DNA of 64,000 bases from Actinomycetota bacterium (GTDB lineage Bacteria > Actinomycetota > Aquicultoria > SURF-47). This document shows positions 38,706-47,598 of the stretch, piece by piece; the stretch's first letter is position 1, and each line of letters begins with the position of its first letter. The stretch covers positions 1 through 64,000 of the forward strand of contig QZJE01000006.1 in assembly GCA_003599235.1 (NCBI GenBank), read 5' to 3'. A program made the translations under genes and the position numbers. The notes below the pieces were generated by a model. The model was not told the DNA's origin. It made no database searches and was given only the letters and a program-made list of their open reading frames with translations.

Positions 38706-39140
38706 CTACTCTATCAGGCTGTTTACTGCCTCAAGTGCTAAAAGATAACTTTGGCTGCCAAAACCAGAGATAACCCCAGAAGCTACCGCAGAGATAATGG
38801 ATTTTTGCCTAAACTCCTCACGGGCATAAATATTAGATAAATGGACTTCAATAACAGGGATTTTTATAGCAGCAACAGCATCTCTTATGGCTATCGAATA
38901 ATGGGTAAAAGCAGCTGGGTTAATAATTATAGCTTTATAGTTTTCTGCTGCTTTTTGGATTTGGGTTACTATTTCGCCTTCGTCGTTAGACTGAAATGCC
39001 TCTATTTGGTGTCCTAATCCTAAAGCTTTCTTTTTTATTTCGGAATTGATTTGCACAAGGTCTGCTTCACCGTAAATCTCTTTTTCCCTCTCTCCTAATA
39101 AATTAAGATTAGGGCCATGTATTACTAAAACATTAGCCAT
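38706..39140 (-). CDS. aroQ: 3-dehydroquinate dehydratase type II
   Basis: VIHGPNLNLLGEREKEIYG, IINPAAFTHYSIAIRDA, EVHLSNIYAREEFR. Confidence 0.97.
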   Translation of the reverse strand: MANVLVIHGPNLNLLGEREKEIYGEADLVQINSEIKKKALGLGHQIEAFQSNDEGEIVTQIQKAAENYKAIIINPAAFTHYSIAIRDAVAAIKIPVIEVHLSNIYAREEFRQKSIISAVASGVISGFGSQSYLLALEAVNSLIE

Positions 39141-40233
39141 TAATGCTTATCTCCTTGAGTGCTTCCTCCACCAGTTTAGACTCGACATTTTCAACTACTG
39201 TTTCTCCGGGAGCTTTTACTAAAACAAATCGAACCTTGCCACTGATAGCTTTTTTGTCAAGTGCCATTTTTTGTATTATATCATTTACACTTATACCTTC
39301 GATTTTTGTAGGCAGGTTAGCTCGTTCTAATAGATTTTTTGTCTTCTCAACCAGGCTTTTATCTATATAACCCTTTAATTGTGATATATGAGCAGAAGCT
39401 AGCAAACCAACTGCGATAGCTTCGCCATGCAAATACTTATGATATTGCGACAATGACTCAAGCGCATGTCCTACTGTATGACCAAGATTTAACACTGCTC
39501 TTAGTCCCTGGTCTCGTTCATCGGCTTCTACTATTTTTGCCTTTATCAAACAACACCTTTTTACAATTTCGATAAGAACATCTTCAGCCTTGTCTACTAA
39601 TTTCCCGATATTTTCGTCAAGATATTCTAAAAACTGATTATCAGCAATAAATGAATATTTAATGACTTCTGCCAACCCGCTTACATACTCTTTTTCCGGC
39701 AAACTCTTAAGGCTCAATACGTCAGCCAAAACAAATCTGGGTTGATAAAAGCAGCCGATGATATTTTTAGCCATCGGATGGTTGACTGCTACTTTGCCCC
39801 CGACACTGCTGTCCACCTGGGCTAACAAAGTTGTCGGTATCTGGATATAGGGTGTGCCCCTCATATAGGTTGCCGCTACAAATCCGGCTAAGTCTCCCAC
39901 TACCCCACCGCCAAAAGCAATAATAGGGGTATAACGGTCAACATTTAGTTTTAGCAGCTTTTCATATATATCATTAGCATTATCAAGGGATTTGGTTTCT
40001 TCTCCTGAGGCAACTTCAATTACCTCCAGGCTCAAACCGGCAGATATAATACTTTTGTCTATTGTTGATTTATACAGGCTTAGAACCTCGGGATTACTGA
40101 TTATTACTACTCGGCCACCGAAATTATGCAACCTCAGCTTTTGGCCGATAGTAGATAAATTATCTACCCCGATATGAATGGGATAGCTTCTATCCCCCAA
40201 ACTTACGTAAATTGTTTTCTCAAATTTTTCCAT
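39133..40233 (-). CDS. aroB: 3-dehydroquinate synthase
   Basis: AFGGGVVGDLAGFVAATYMRG, TTLLAQVDSSVGGKVAVNH, NLGHTVGHALE. Confidence 0.97.
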   Translation of the reverse strand: MEKFEKTIYVSLGDRSYPIHIGVDNLSTIGQKLRLHNFGGRVVIISNPEVLSLYKSTIDKSIISAGLSLEVIEVASGEETKSLDNANDIYEKLLKLNVDRYTPIIAFGGGVVGDLAGFVAATYMRGTPYIQIPTTLLAQVDSSVGGKVAVNHPMAKNIIGCFYQPRFVLADVLSLKSLPEKEYVSGLAEVIKYSFIADNQFLEYLDENIGKLVDKAEDVLIEIVKRCCLIKAKIVEADERDQGLRAVLNLGHTVGHALESLSQYHKYLHGEAIAVGLLASAHISQLKGYIDKSLVEKTKNLLERANLPTKIEGISVNDIIQKMALDKKAISGKVRFVLVKAPGETVVENVESKLVEEALKEISING

Positions 40234-40768
40234 CGCTTCTTAATTCCTCTATTATTTCTTCAGCTACTTCTTTTGGTGATTTATTCATAGTGCCTACAAT
40301 GTAATCACTAATACTCTCGTACGTAATTCTTCTGGATTCAAAAAGAGCTTGCATATCATCCCTAGAACCACTAGCAGCCAAAAGAGGCCTGTTTTTTGAT
40401 GCTTTAATTCTATCATAGGTAGTAGAAAAATCTGTTTTTAGATAAATCAAAATGCCGCTTTTTTTTAGGTTGTCTGCGTTCTTAGGGTCTAAGACAGCTC
40501 CTGCCCCTACCGATATTACCTGATTTTTCTTTCCAGTAACTTCGGCTACCATTAAAGCCTCTAGTTTTCTAAAGCCGGCTTCACTGTCTTGGTCAAAAAT
40601 TTCCGTTATTGTCTTAGCTTGTCTTTGCTCAATAAGTGAGTCAGTATCGATAAAAGGACGGCTTAAGATAGATGATAAGTTTTTACCAACTACCGTCTTG
40701 CCGGAGCCCATAAACCCAATTAAAACAATGTTTGGTCGTTGGTCATTGGTCGTTGGTCGTTGGTTCAT
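40220..40768 (-). CDS. aroK: Shikimate kinase
   Basis: NIVLIGFMGSGKTVVGKNL, DTDSLIE; N-terminal MNQRPTTNDQRP encoded by heptamer array. Confidence 0.95.
   Translation of the reverse strand: MNQRPTTNDQRPNIVLIGFMGSGKTVVGKNLSSILSRPFIDTDSLIEQRQAKTITEIFDQDSEAGFRKLEALMVAEVTGKKNQVISVGAGAVLDPKNADNLKKSGILIYLKTDFSTTYDRIKASKNRPLLAASGSRDDMQALFESRRITYESISDYIVGTMNKSPKEVAEEIIEELRSDGKI
40732..40766. repeat. Heptamer array: TTGGTCG TTGGTCA TTGGTCG TTGGTCG TTGGTTC
   Basis: Five 7-nt units overlapping the aroK start region. Confidence 0.8.
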
Positions 40769-40776
40769 AAAGATAA

Positions 40777-41913
40777 TTAAATAGTTGTTTTGATATAAGA
40801 ATCAAAGTTCCGCTTAGTCTCACCCAAGCTGTCTCCGCCGAACTTTTCAAGAAAAGCTTCTGCTAAAACCAACCCTACCGCTGCCTCAGCAATTACGGCA
40901 GCTGCAGGTACTGCGCATACATCAGCTCTTTCTTTAAAAGCCAAGGTTTGCTCTTTTGTGATTATATCTACTGATTTCAATGGATTTCCAAGAGTAGGAA
41001 TAGGCTTCATAGCAGCCGTTATAAGCAGTGTTTCTCCGTTAGTCATTCCGCCTTCAAGGCCTCCGGCGTTATTGGTTTTATGATGATAGCCTTTGTTTTT
41101 ATCATAGAAAATCTCGTCATGAGCACAGCTACCCTTTAGGCTTGCCAGCTCAAAACCTTTACCAATTTCTACTCCTTTTATAGCTGGGATACTAGCTATT
41201 GCCCCGCATATCTTTCCGTCCAAACGTCTTTCAAATGAACTGTAGTTCCCAAGTCCTGCCGGCAATCCGAAAATAGCTACTTCAAAAGTTCCCCCTAGTG
41301 ACTGGCCCTCTTTTGCTGCTTTTTCTATGGCTTTGACCATTTCCTTACTTGCATTATCGTCTTGGCAGCGCACCGGCGAAGAGTCCACTTTTGCAATATC
41401 CTTTATTTGCCCACATGTACAACTTACTTCTCCGATTGATTTGACTTCGCTTACAATACTGATACCAAAAGCTGACAACAATTTTTTGGCAATAGCCCCA
41501 ATGGCTACCAAAGATGCAGTGGAACGAGCCGAAGACCGCTCTAATACATTACGGATATCTCCGCTTTGATGTTTTAGCACACCGGCTAAATCAGCATGCC
41601 CCGGACGAGGTGTCGTTACGGCAGCACTCTTGCCTGAATCAACAGCCATCATCTCTTGCCAATTAGGCCAATCCTTATTTTCGATGAGTAAAGAAACGGG
41701 GCTGCCAATGGTATATCCAAAGCGTACGCCGCTTAATATTTTGGCTTTATCGTTTTCTATTTTCATCCGGGCTCCCCGGCCGAAGCCTAATTTTCGCCTG
41801 GCTAGCTCAGCATTAATATCAGCGTGGGTAAGCGACAACCCTGATGGAATCCCTTCGATAATAGATACTAAAGCCTGGCCGTGAGATTCTCCAGCACTCA
41901 TATATTTAAGCAT
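40777..41913 (-). CDS. aroC: Chorismate synthase
   Basis: MSAGESHGQALVSIIEGIPSG, GRGARMKIE, RSSARSTASLVAIGAIAK, GGLEGGMTNGE. Confidence 0.97.
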   Translation of the reverse strand: MLKYMSAGESHGQALVSIIEGIPSGLSLTHADINAELARRKLGFGRGARMKIENDKAKILSGVRFGYTIGSPVSLLIENKDWPNWQEMMAVDSGKSAAVTTPRPGHADLAGVLKHQSGDIRNVLERSSARSTASLVAIGAIAKKLLSAFGISIVSEVKSIGEVSCTCGQIKDIAKVDSSPVRCQDDNASKEMVKAIEKAAKEGQSLGGTFEVAIFGLPAGLGNYSSFERRLDGKICGAIASIPAIKGVEIGKGFELASLKGSCAHDEIFYDKNKGYHHKTNNAGGLEGGMTNGETLLITAAMKPIPTLGNPLKSVDIITKEQTLAFKERADVCAVPAAAVIAEAAVGLVLAEAFLEKFGGDSLGETKRNFDSYIKTTI

Positions 41914-41947
41914 ACTTACTCCAATCGTTTGTTATAAGAATAGCAGT

Positions 41948-42571
41948 TTACTGTCTTTCGGGGTAGCTATTGCCGACCTTAAAGGTAAGTTTTTGGTCGC
42001 CGTACATATAGGTAATCTTGCTATTGGCAGAATCGATATCTAATACCATATATAACGAGTTAGCAATTTGGTTTCCTTCGGATACCTCATAAGTACTACC
42101 AGAATACTGAATAGTTGCCTTTTCTTTTCCGCCAGCATTCGAAATGCTGGTAGCTAACGGCGTTTCTATCTTGGTATTGGCGCTATAACCAGTAATTGTA
42201 GAACCGCTGTTGTCGCTGCTAGAAGAAGCTGAGCTGCTTGTTCCACTAGAGCTCCCGCTAGTTGAACTACTAGAGCTAGTAGCACTAGATGTTGGGGGTA
42301 GTGGGGTTGGAACCTGATATCCAAGCGGCATAAAGGGATCGCGATAGCTATAAGTTTCGTAATTTTTCAACTCTAATTCCACATCCTTTGTACTCTCAGA
42401 AGTATCAGCTACAGCCATCTTAGTAGTGTCTTTTTTAAAAACTTGTGTATCCTTCTTTGTCTTAGGCCCAGAAACCCTTAACGTAATCAAGGCAATAGTA
42501 CTGGCTGCTAAAACCAAACAAAGAAAGATTACTAACTTTTTATTCTCTGTTAATTCATATATCTTTTCCAT
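41948..42571 (-). CDS. Pilus assembly PilP-like/uncharacterised protein with Ser-rich linker
   Basis: N-terminal TM, YRDPFMPLGYQVPTPLP, Ser/Thr tract, position after PilO. Confidence 0.6.
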   Translation of the reverse strand: MEKIYELTENKKLVIFLCLVLAASTIALITLRVSGPKTKKDTQVFKKDTTKMAVADTSESTKDVELELKNYETYSYRDPFMPLGYQVPTPLPPTSSATSSSSSTSGSSSGTSSSASSSSDNSGSTITGYSANTKIETPLATSISNAGGKEKATIQYSGSTYEVSEGNQIANSLYMVLDIDSANSKITYMYGDQKLTFKVGNSYPERQ

Positions 42572-42579
42572 AATTAATC

Positions 42580-43227
42580 CTATTGATTAGCAGCCGAACT
42601 CGAACTAGTACTGCTGCTGGAACTTGAGCTAGAACTAGCACTTGAACTCGAAGCAGAGCTAGTTGCACTCGAGCTGCCAACTGTCGTTTGCCCATACATA
42701 AAAGCTGATAATTTGATACTAACATCTAACAAAGGATAGCCTTCCCCGGAGATAGCTATATCAACGTTGTTTACCTTTACTTTTCTTGGCATTTTAACCA
42801 TTTGATATAAAAAATCAGCCAAATTAAAGTAAGTACAAGAGGTGTCTAGGGTAACATCTATTATGCTATATTTGCCTGCCGCCTTAGGAGTAGCAATAGT
42901 TATGCCTGATAACCTTAAGTTGGCATCTGTTGCACACTCTTGGATACCTATTACCAGGGATGACAAATCCGGGTTTGAAGGAAGAGCTTTATTGATTTTT
43001 AAAGCTTTGGCTTCAATGGCTGATACCTGTTCTTTTTGAGATTTTAAGCCATTTAATTGCTGAGTTTTAGTCATACTTATCTGGCTTTCTTGCTCCTGTT
43101 TTTTTGATAAGTCAGCTAAAGAATCTATAGATGGTTTTATTAAGAAAATAATGAATAAAACCAGCACGATAATCCCCACTAATACAATGGCTATAATTTG
43201 TTCTCTAAAAGAAATACCTTTTTTCAT
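42580..43227 (-). CDS. pilO: Type IV pilus assembly protein PilO-like, Ser-rich C-terminus
   Basis: N-terminal TM then coiled coil; LADFLYQMVKMPRKVKVNNVDI; poly-Ser tail. Confidence 0.75.
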   Translation of the reverse strand: MKKGISFREQIIAIVLVGIIVLVLFIIFLIKPSIDSLADLSKKQEQESQISMTKTQQLNGLKSQKEQVSAIEAKALKINKALPSNPDLSSLVIGIQECATDANLRLSGITIATPKAAGKYSIIDVTLDTSCTYFNLADFLYQMVKMPRKVKVNNVDIAISGEGYPLLDVSIKLSAFMYGQTTVGSSSATSSASSSSASSSSSSSSSTSSSSAANQ

Positions 43228-43235
43228 TTATTTTC

Positions 43236-43907
43236 TCACTGATTACTAGTTGTATTATTACTAGCACTAGAACTAGTATTAGAGGCAGATTGGCTGCCTG
43301 TCTTATTGTTTTTGTTAACAACAAAGCCTTTTAATTTAGCCGATATTTGAAATTGCACTCCTTGCACTTTTTCGCTAGTTGAAACCCCGCCCAAAAATTT
43401 TGCCAAGCTAAGACTGGCAATCTTAGAAGAAGAAAGCCATACTTCGTTAAACAAAGATATGTCATTAAGCCTGCTGATAAAATCAGCCACTCCCGTATGG
43501 CTATAGCCATCACCGGATATCGTAACCTCGCCGGTGTCAGCGATAGTGAACTTTTGAATAGAAATATTTTCAGGAATTATCATCCCCAACTCGTTTAATA
43601 ACCGGTGGTAATAATAATGGCCAGCTAAAGCTTCAGTTAATACTTTTTCTTGAGTCTCTACTTCTGTTTTACGCTGCTCAATTGCACCGTAGCTATCTAT
43701 CTCTCTCTGAATGGACGCATTATTAGCAACCAATTCATTGAGCTTTGAGGTCTCTGTTGCGATACGCAGATTAAGAAATAGAACAATAAAAATTAATAAC
43801 CCAACAAAAATTACTAAGCTAACAATTCCAAAAAACAAGCCCTTTTCAGCTTTCCTTTTTTTATTGATTTCCGGCGGAATTAGATTAATCTTTAAACTTG
43901 GGTTCAT
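43236..43907 (-). CDS. pilN: Type IV pilus assembly protein PilN-like
   Basis: INLIPPEINKKRKAEK, TM, LLNELGMIIPENISIQKF; overlaps pilM. Confidence 0.8.
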   Translation of the reverse strand: MNPSLKINLIPPEINKKRKAEKGLFFGIVSLVIFVGLLIFIVLFLNLRIATETSKLNELVANNASIQREIDSYGAIEQRKTEVETQEKVLTEALAGHYYYHRLLNELGMIIPENISIQKFTIADTGEVTISGDGYSHTGVADFISRLNDISLFNEVWLSSSKIASLSLAKFLGGVSTSEKVQGVQFQISAKLKGFVVNKNNKTGSQSASNTSSSASNNTTSNQ

Positions 43908-45058
43908 TCCTCTATTCCTCTAAGTGCCAAACCAAGAGATATTGCCAGCTGTAGATTATGTTCGCTTGCTTGTTCTTGGTTGATACTGTCAGCCAACGAT
44001 ACGCTACCCAAGGGATTCCCCAGGGTAACCTCCAATCCAAAACTTTCCTCGAAATAAGAAAGTAGGCCAGGCGTTTTAGCTCCAACTCCGCTAAGTATTA
44101 TCCGGTCGATTTTTTCTGACTCTAAAGATTCAGCTAATCCATAGTCGAAAGAGCGCTTTACTTCACTTACAAACTTTAGTAATTCATCAGCTAAAACAGC
44201 TTGTACCTTTTCCTGGGGATCATCAGTAGCTTCTGCCTTAGCCGAGCCCACAGGAGCAAATCCATATTTATCCTTATTCTTTATCGCATCTTCTACCGAT
44301 AAATTTAGGTGAGTTACTAAAGCCTTTGTGAATGTATTATCAGCTACTGAGGTAATACGGCTAAAACGCAAAATGCCGTTTTCTACAATAGTAATGTTGG
44401 TAACCTCATCCCCGATATCTACTAAACCAACTGCTTTTTTGGCCTTTTCGATATCTTTTTCTTCCGGTACAAGGGCGGGCGGCTCAATTAAAGAACGGGC
44501 AATTGCAAAAGAAGATACGTCAACAATATATGGTTTAAGCTTAGCTTTTTCTAAAGCTTCTATGTGTTTAGCCACCATTTCTTTTTGGGCAGCAACTAAG
44601 ATAATGTCTAATAAGCGTTCGTTCTTCTCATTTTGACGCTCTCCTACTACTACAAAATCAATGATGGCCTGATCTATAGGAATGGGAATATGGTCGCCTG
44701 CTTGAAATTCAATAGCAGAGCGTAACTCATCTTTTTCCATATAGGGTACGCTTATTACCCGGACGATAATTTTCTGGTTGGATATTCCCAGTATTACTCT
44801 TTTCTCGCTGATACCTGAAGAATACAGTAGATCACTGATAGTCTGGGCAACAGCCTCAGTATCGTTTATCTCGCCGTCGACTACCGAATCTACAGGAGCA
44901 TCGGCAATTCCGTATTTTAGCAATAAAGGATTAGGGGTTGCTGGTTTAAGCTGGACAACTTTTATTCTATTACTACCGATATCTAAGCCAACCGGCAAAG
45001 ATACTTTACCAAGAGAAAAAGCCACCTTCAACTCCTTATTTTGCTCTTTTAACTGCAC
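43904..45058 (-). CDS. pilM: Type IV pilus assembly ATPase-like PilM
   Basis: VGLDIGSNRIKVVQL, VSVPYMEKDELRSAIEFQAGDHIPIP, RIILSGVGAKTPGL. Confidence 0.92.
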   Translation of the reverse strand: MQLKEQNKELKVAFSLGKVSLPVGLDIGSNRIKVVQLKPATPNPLLLKYGIADAPVDSVVDGEINDTEAVAQTISDLLYSSGISEKRVILGISNQKIIVRVISVPYMEKDELRSAIEFQAGDHIPIPIDQAIIDFVVVGERQNEKNERLLDIILVAAQKEMVAKHIEALEKAKLKPYIVDVSSFAIARSLIEPPALVPEEKDIEKAKKAVGLVDIGDEVTNITIVENGILRFSRITSVADNTFTKALVTHLNLSVEDAIKNKDKYGFAPVGSAKAEATDDPQEKVQAVLADELLKFVSEVKRSFDYGLAESLESEKIDRIILSGVGAKTPGLLSYFEESFGLEVTLGNPLGSVSLADSINQEQASEHNLQLAISLGLALRGIEE

Positions 45059-45111
45059 ACACAGTTTACAACAAATTTTGCTATAGCGGGGCTTATTTGT
45101 TTTCTATTTAG

Positions 45112-45138
45112 TTATCGGCACAAATAAAAAAAGCTTGA
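45112..45138 (-). promoter_or_regulatory. Sigma28-type promoter candidate upstream of pilM
   Basis: Minus strand TCAAGCTT-N11-GCCGATAA. Confidence 0.55.
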
Positions 45139-45205
45139 AAGCAATTAAGCTCTTTTTAGCCTCCATCCAGGGATTAATTAAGATAAAATTTACCAAAAAA
45201 CGAGC

Positions 45206-46006
45206 TCAAAGTCCAGCAACCTGAAGGTAGTAAGAAAGTATCTTTGCTCCGAAGAACAAAGTAATTAATCCTCCTAAGGCCAGAAATGGCCCAAAAGCAA
45301 TAGGCTGGCGTTTTTTGACCTTACCGGCACCTAGCATTACCCCACTAACAAGGGCTCCAAAAAGAAAACCAAGAAATAAAGCCAGAAATACATATAATCC
45401 CAGGTAAAGTCCCATAAAGGCAGCCAGTTTAACGTCCCCGCCACCCATAGCATCCTGACGCATAATTAGCTTAGCAACAATGGCAATTACATAAATAATC
45501 AAGCCGCCGCCTAAAAAACCGATTAATGACCAATCGCCGTAAAACGAAAGCTCGGCAATCTTAATCAAAGGCATTGCTTCTAAGCCAAAAAAATTGGTGC
45601 CTAAAAAAATAATACCGCTAGTTAAGCCGAAAATAATAATAGAGTTAGGAATTATCTGTAACCTCATGTCAATAACAGAAACCAGCAACAATATAGCTAC
45701 AAAAGTAAGCGCGACAATTAGTTTGATATCTAAACCTATATATAAATAGGTAGCAACAAATAAAAGCCCCGTAATAAGCTCTACTACAAAGTACTGTGGA
45801 GATATCTTTGCCTCACAATACCGGCATTTACCCCTTAATATTACATAGCTTAACAATGGGATATTGTCATAGGGCTTAATAGGTTTCTGACAACTAGGAC
45901 AGGCTGATGGCGGGAAAACCACTGATTGTTTTTTAGGAATACGATAAGCACATACATTTAAAAAACTGCCGATTATTAGACCGAAGAAAAAAAGGATTGC
46001 CACCAT
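45206..46006 (-). CDS. pilD: Prepilin peptidase
   Basis: GLIIGSFLNVCAYRIPK, CPSCQKPI..CRYC, GGGDVKLAAFMGLYLG. Confidence 0.95.
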   Translation of the reverse strand: MVAILFFFGLIIGSFLNVCAYRIPKKQSVVFPPSACPSCQKPIKPYDNIPLLSYVILRGKCRYCEAKISPQYFVVELITGLLFVATYLYIGLDIKLIVALTFVAILLLVSVIDMRLQIIPNSIIIFGLTSGIIFLGTNFFGLEAMPLIKIAELSFYGDWSLIGFLGGGLIIYVIAIVAKLIMRQDAMGGGDVKLAAFMGLYLGLYVFLALFLGFLFGALVSGVMLGAGKVKKRQPIAFGPFLALGGLITLFFGAKILSYYLQVAGL

Positions 46007-46008
46007 AA

Positions 46009-46485
46009 TTAATCAAGAACGTGATCCGGAAGCTCATTAGTTCCTGGCGGAGTAGTGGTGTTCGGTCCTTTGCTGCAGGTAGGATCAGGAATATCGCCAT
46101 CGGCCTCTATGCGAACAACATAATCATCGTTGTCATCATCTGCATTTGCCGGTGTTTGTCCTCCAACAGGGACCGTGCCTTGAATATAAGAGCCTGCACC
46201 TGGACATTCTAAGCCAGTAAAGCCGTCAGATACATAATTATTTATTTCATTAGTAGTAATATAATGATTAGCCACTGCTTCATCGGGGTTATCTAGCGTC
46301 CACTCATTAACAGCTGATTTCAATATCTCCAGATTAGCTACACAAGCTTTAGCATCAGAAGCACGCCTGGCTCCAAGAAAAGAGGGTATTGCCACCACCA
46401 TGAGAATACCGATAATGGCGATTACTGCCATCATTTCAGCCAGTGTAAAAGCTTTCTCGGTCTTTAATTTAATCATCATATTCAC
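46009..46485 (-). CDS. Type IV pilin-like protein (prepilin)
   Basis: KAFTLAEMMAVIAIIGILMVVAIPSFLGAR. Confidence 0.88.
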   Translation of the reverse strand: MNMMIKLKTEKAFTLAEMMAVIAIIGILMVVAIPSFLGARRASDAKACVANLEILKSAVNEWTLDNPDEAVANHYITTNEINNYVSDGFTGLECPGAGSYIQGTVPVGGQTPANADDDNDDYVVRIEADGDIPDPTCSKGPNTTTPPGTNELPDHVLD

Positions 46486-46497
46486 CTTCTAATGATA

Positions 46498-46525
46498 ATA
46501 TCGGCAAGACTAGTCTAATTCTTTA
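46498..46525 (-). promoter_or_regulatory. Sigma28-type promoter candidate upstream of the 46485 pilin gene
   Basis: Minus strand TAAA-N16-GCCGATAT. Confidence 0.55.
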
Positions 46526-46541
46526 AGCAGCCAAACACACA

Positions 46542-46946
46542 TTAGTATGGCGGGCTAACTTGACCGCCTTTTTTTAAATCAACAGCGATGATTGCGCCAC
46601 TTTCGCTTAGTGTCCTTAACATACCGGTTTTTTTATCAGGAGCTAATACGATGGAAACTTTACCCAATACCGGATCCCCATCAATATACTGGAATTTAGG
46701 TTCTTCTATTGTCATCCCCTCTGCATCAGCCCACTGCTTTAGACCACTCTCGGCATAAACTGCTGCTTCTGCTTTGGAAACATTTGTTAAAAATTGTTTA
46801 GCGTTGGAATCAAAAGCGCTTTTTCTGGCTCCCATAAAGGTGGGAATGGATATTGCCATAAGAATGGCAATAATAAGAACTACAACCATGAGCTCCATTA
46901 AAGAAAAGCCTCTGGTTTGTTTGGCTAATACGATTAATTGCTTCAT
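46542..46946 (-). CDS. Type IV pilin-like protein (prepilin)
   Basis: RGFSLMELMVVVLIIAILMAISIPTFMGARKSAFDSNAKQ. Confidence 0.88.
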   Translation of the reverse strand: MKQLIVLAKQTRGFSLMELMVVVLIIAILMAISIPTFMGARKSAFDSNAKQFLTNVSKAEAAVYAESGLKQWADAEGMTIEEPKFQYIDGDPVLGKVSIVLAPDKKTGMLRTLSESGAIIAVDLKKGGQVSPPY

Positions 46947-47005
46947 TTTTTGTAATTATTTGCGACAAATTTTTCTTCTGCTATAAAAATATTATAGCAG
47001 AAATT

Positions 47006-47041
47006 AAACAAGGCAGAAACTTAAATGCTTCTGCCTTGTTT
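47006..47041 (-). terminator. Strong hairpin, probable terminator after the 47060-47503 pilin
   Basis: AAACAAGGCAGAA ... TTCTGCCTTGTTT, 13-bp stem. Confidence 0.7.
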
Positions 47042-47059
47042 CTAGCTTAAAACTAGCTA

Positions 47060-47503
47060 TTAGGGAGCTGCTAATTGAGTAACAGTACCAACTTGACCAT
47101 TAGTTATGGCTACAGTGAACTTGTTACCATATTCACTCTCTACTCCCAAAGTAACATCATCACCATTAACATACACGCCAATGTCAAATGGAGTTGCCCA
47201 GACTGGAATAGTACCCCATGCCGGAGCAGCTGCTAATGCACTAAAAGCATAGCTACTTTCAACTTGGGTACCAAAATCAGCAGCAGCCGGTATAGTATGT
47301 GCTGCAGTTGCTGCCCATTGAGCTGCTACGTTTTTAGCTACGTTCATAATAGCTTGTTTGGCAACATTGTCTTGAGCTCTACCTCTGGCGCCTAAAAACG
47401 CCGGTATACCAACAGCCATCAAAATGGCGATGATTAAAATAACTACCATCAATTCGATTAAGGTAAAGCCTTTGTCTTCTCTTAGTTTAATCATTACTGT
47501 CAC
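47060..47503 (-). CDS. pilA: Major type IV pilin candidate
   Basis: DKGFTLIELMVVILIIAILMAVGIPAFLGARGRAQDNVAKQ; strong SD and strongest sigma28-like promoter. Confidence 0.9.
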   Translation of the reverse strand: MTVMIKLREDKGFTLIELMVVILIIAILMAVGIPAFLGARGRAQDNVAKQAIMNVAKNVAAQWAATAAHTIPAAADFGTQVESSYAFSALAAAPAWGTIPVWATPFDIGVYVNGDDVTLGVESEYGNKFTVAITNGQVGTVTQLAAP

Positions 47504-47544
47504 CTCCTTTGCTACAATTTTTTATACAAACTAGTACCTTATAG

Positions 47545-47572
47545 TTATCGGTAAATATTGTTTGAAACTTTA
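47545..47572 (-). promoter_or_regulatory. Sigma28/WhiG-type promoter candidate upstream of pilA
   Basis: Minus strand TAAAGTTT-N12-ACCGATAA. Confidence 0.65.
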
Positions 47573-47598
47573 ATTTCTAATTAGACATCAAGCTAAAA

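Noticed and set aside
42600-42680. Tandem repeat or CRISPR-like look of the AGCTAGTACT-rich DNA in pilO
   Set aside because: Explained by Ser-rich coding with alternating TCN/AGY codons; no spacer structure
45126-45160. AAAAAGCTT...AAGCTCTTTTT as a strong intrinsic terminator
   Set aside because: Short AT-rich stem with wobble, and it overlaps the proposed pilM -35 region; left uncalled
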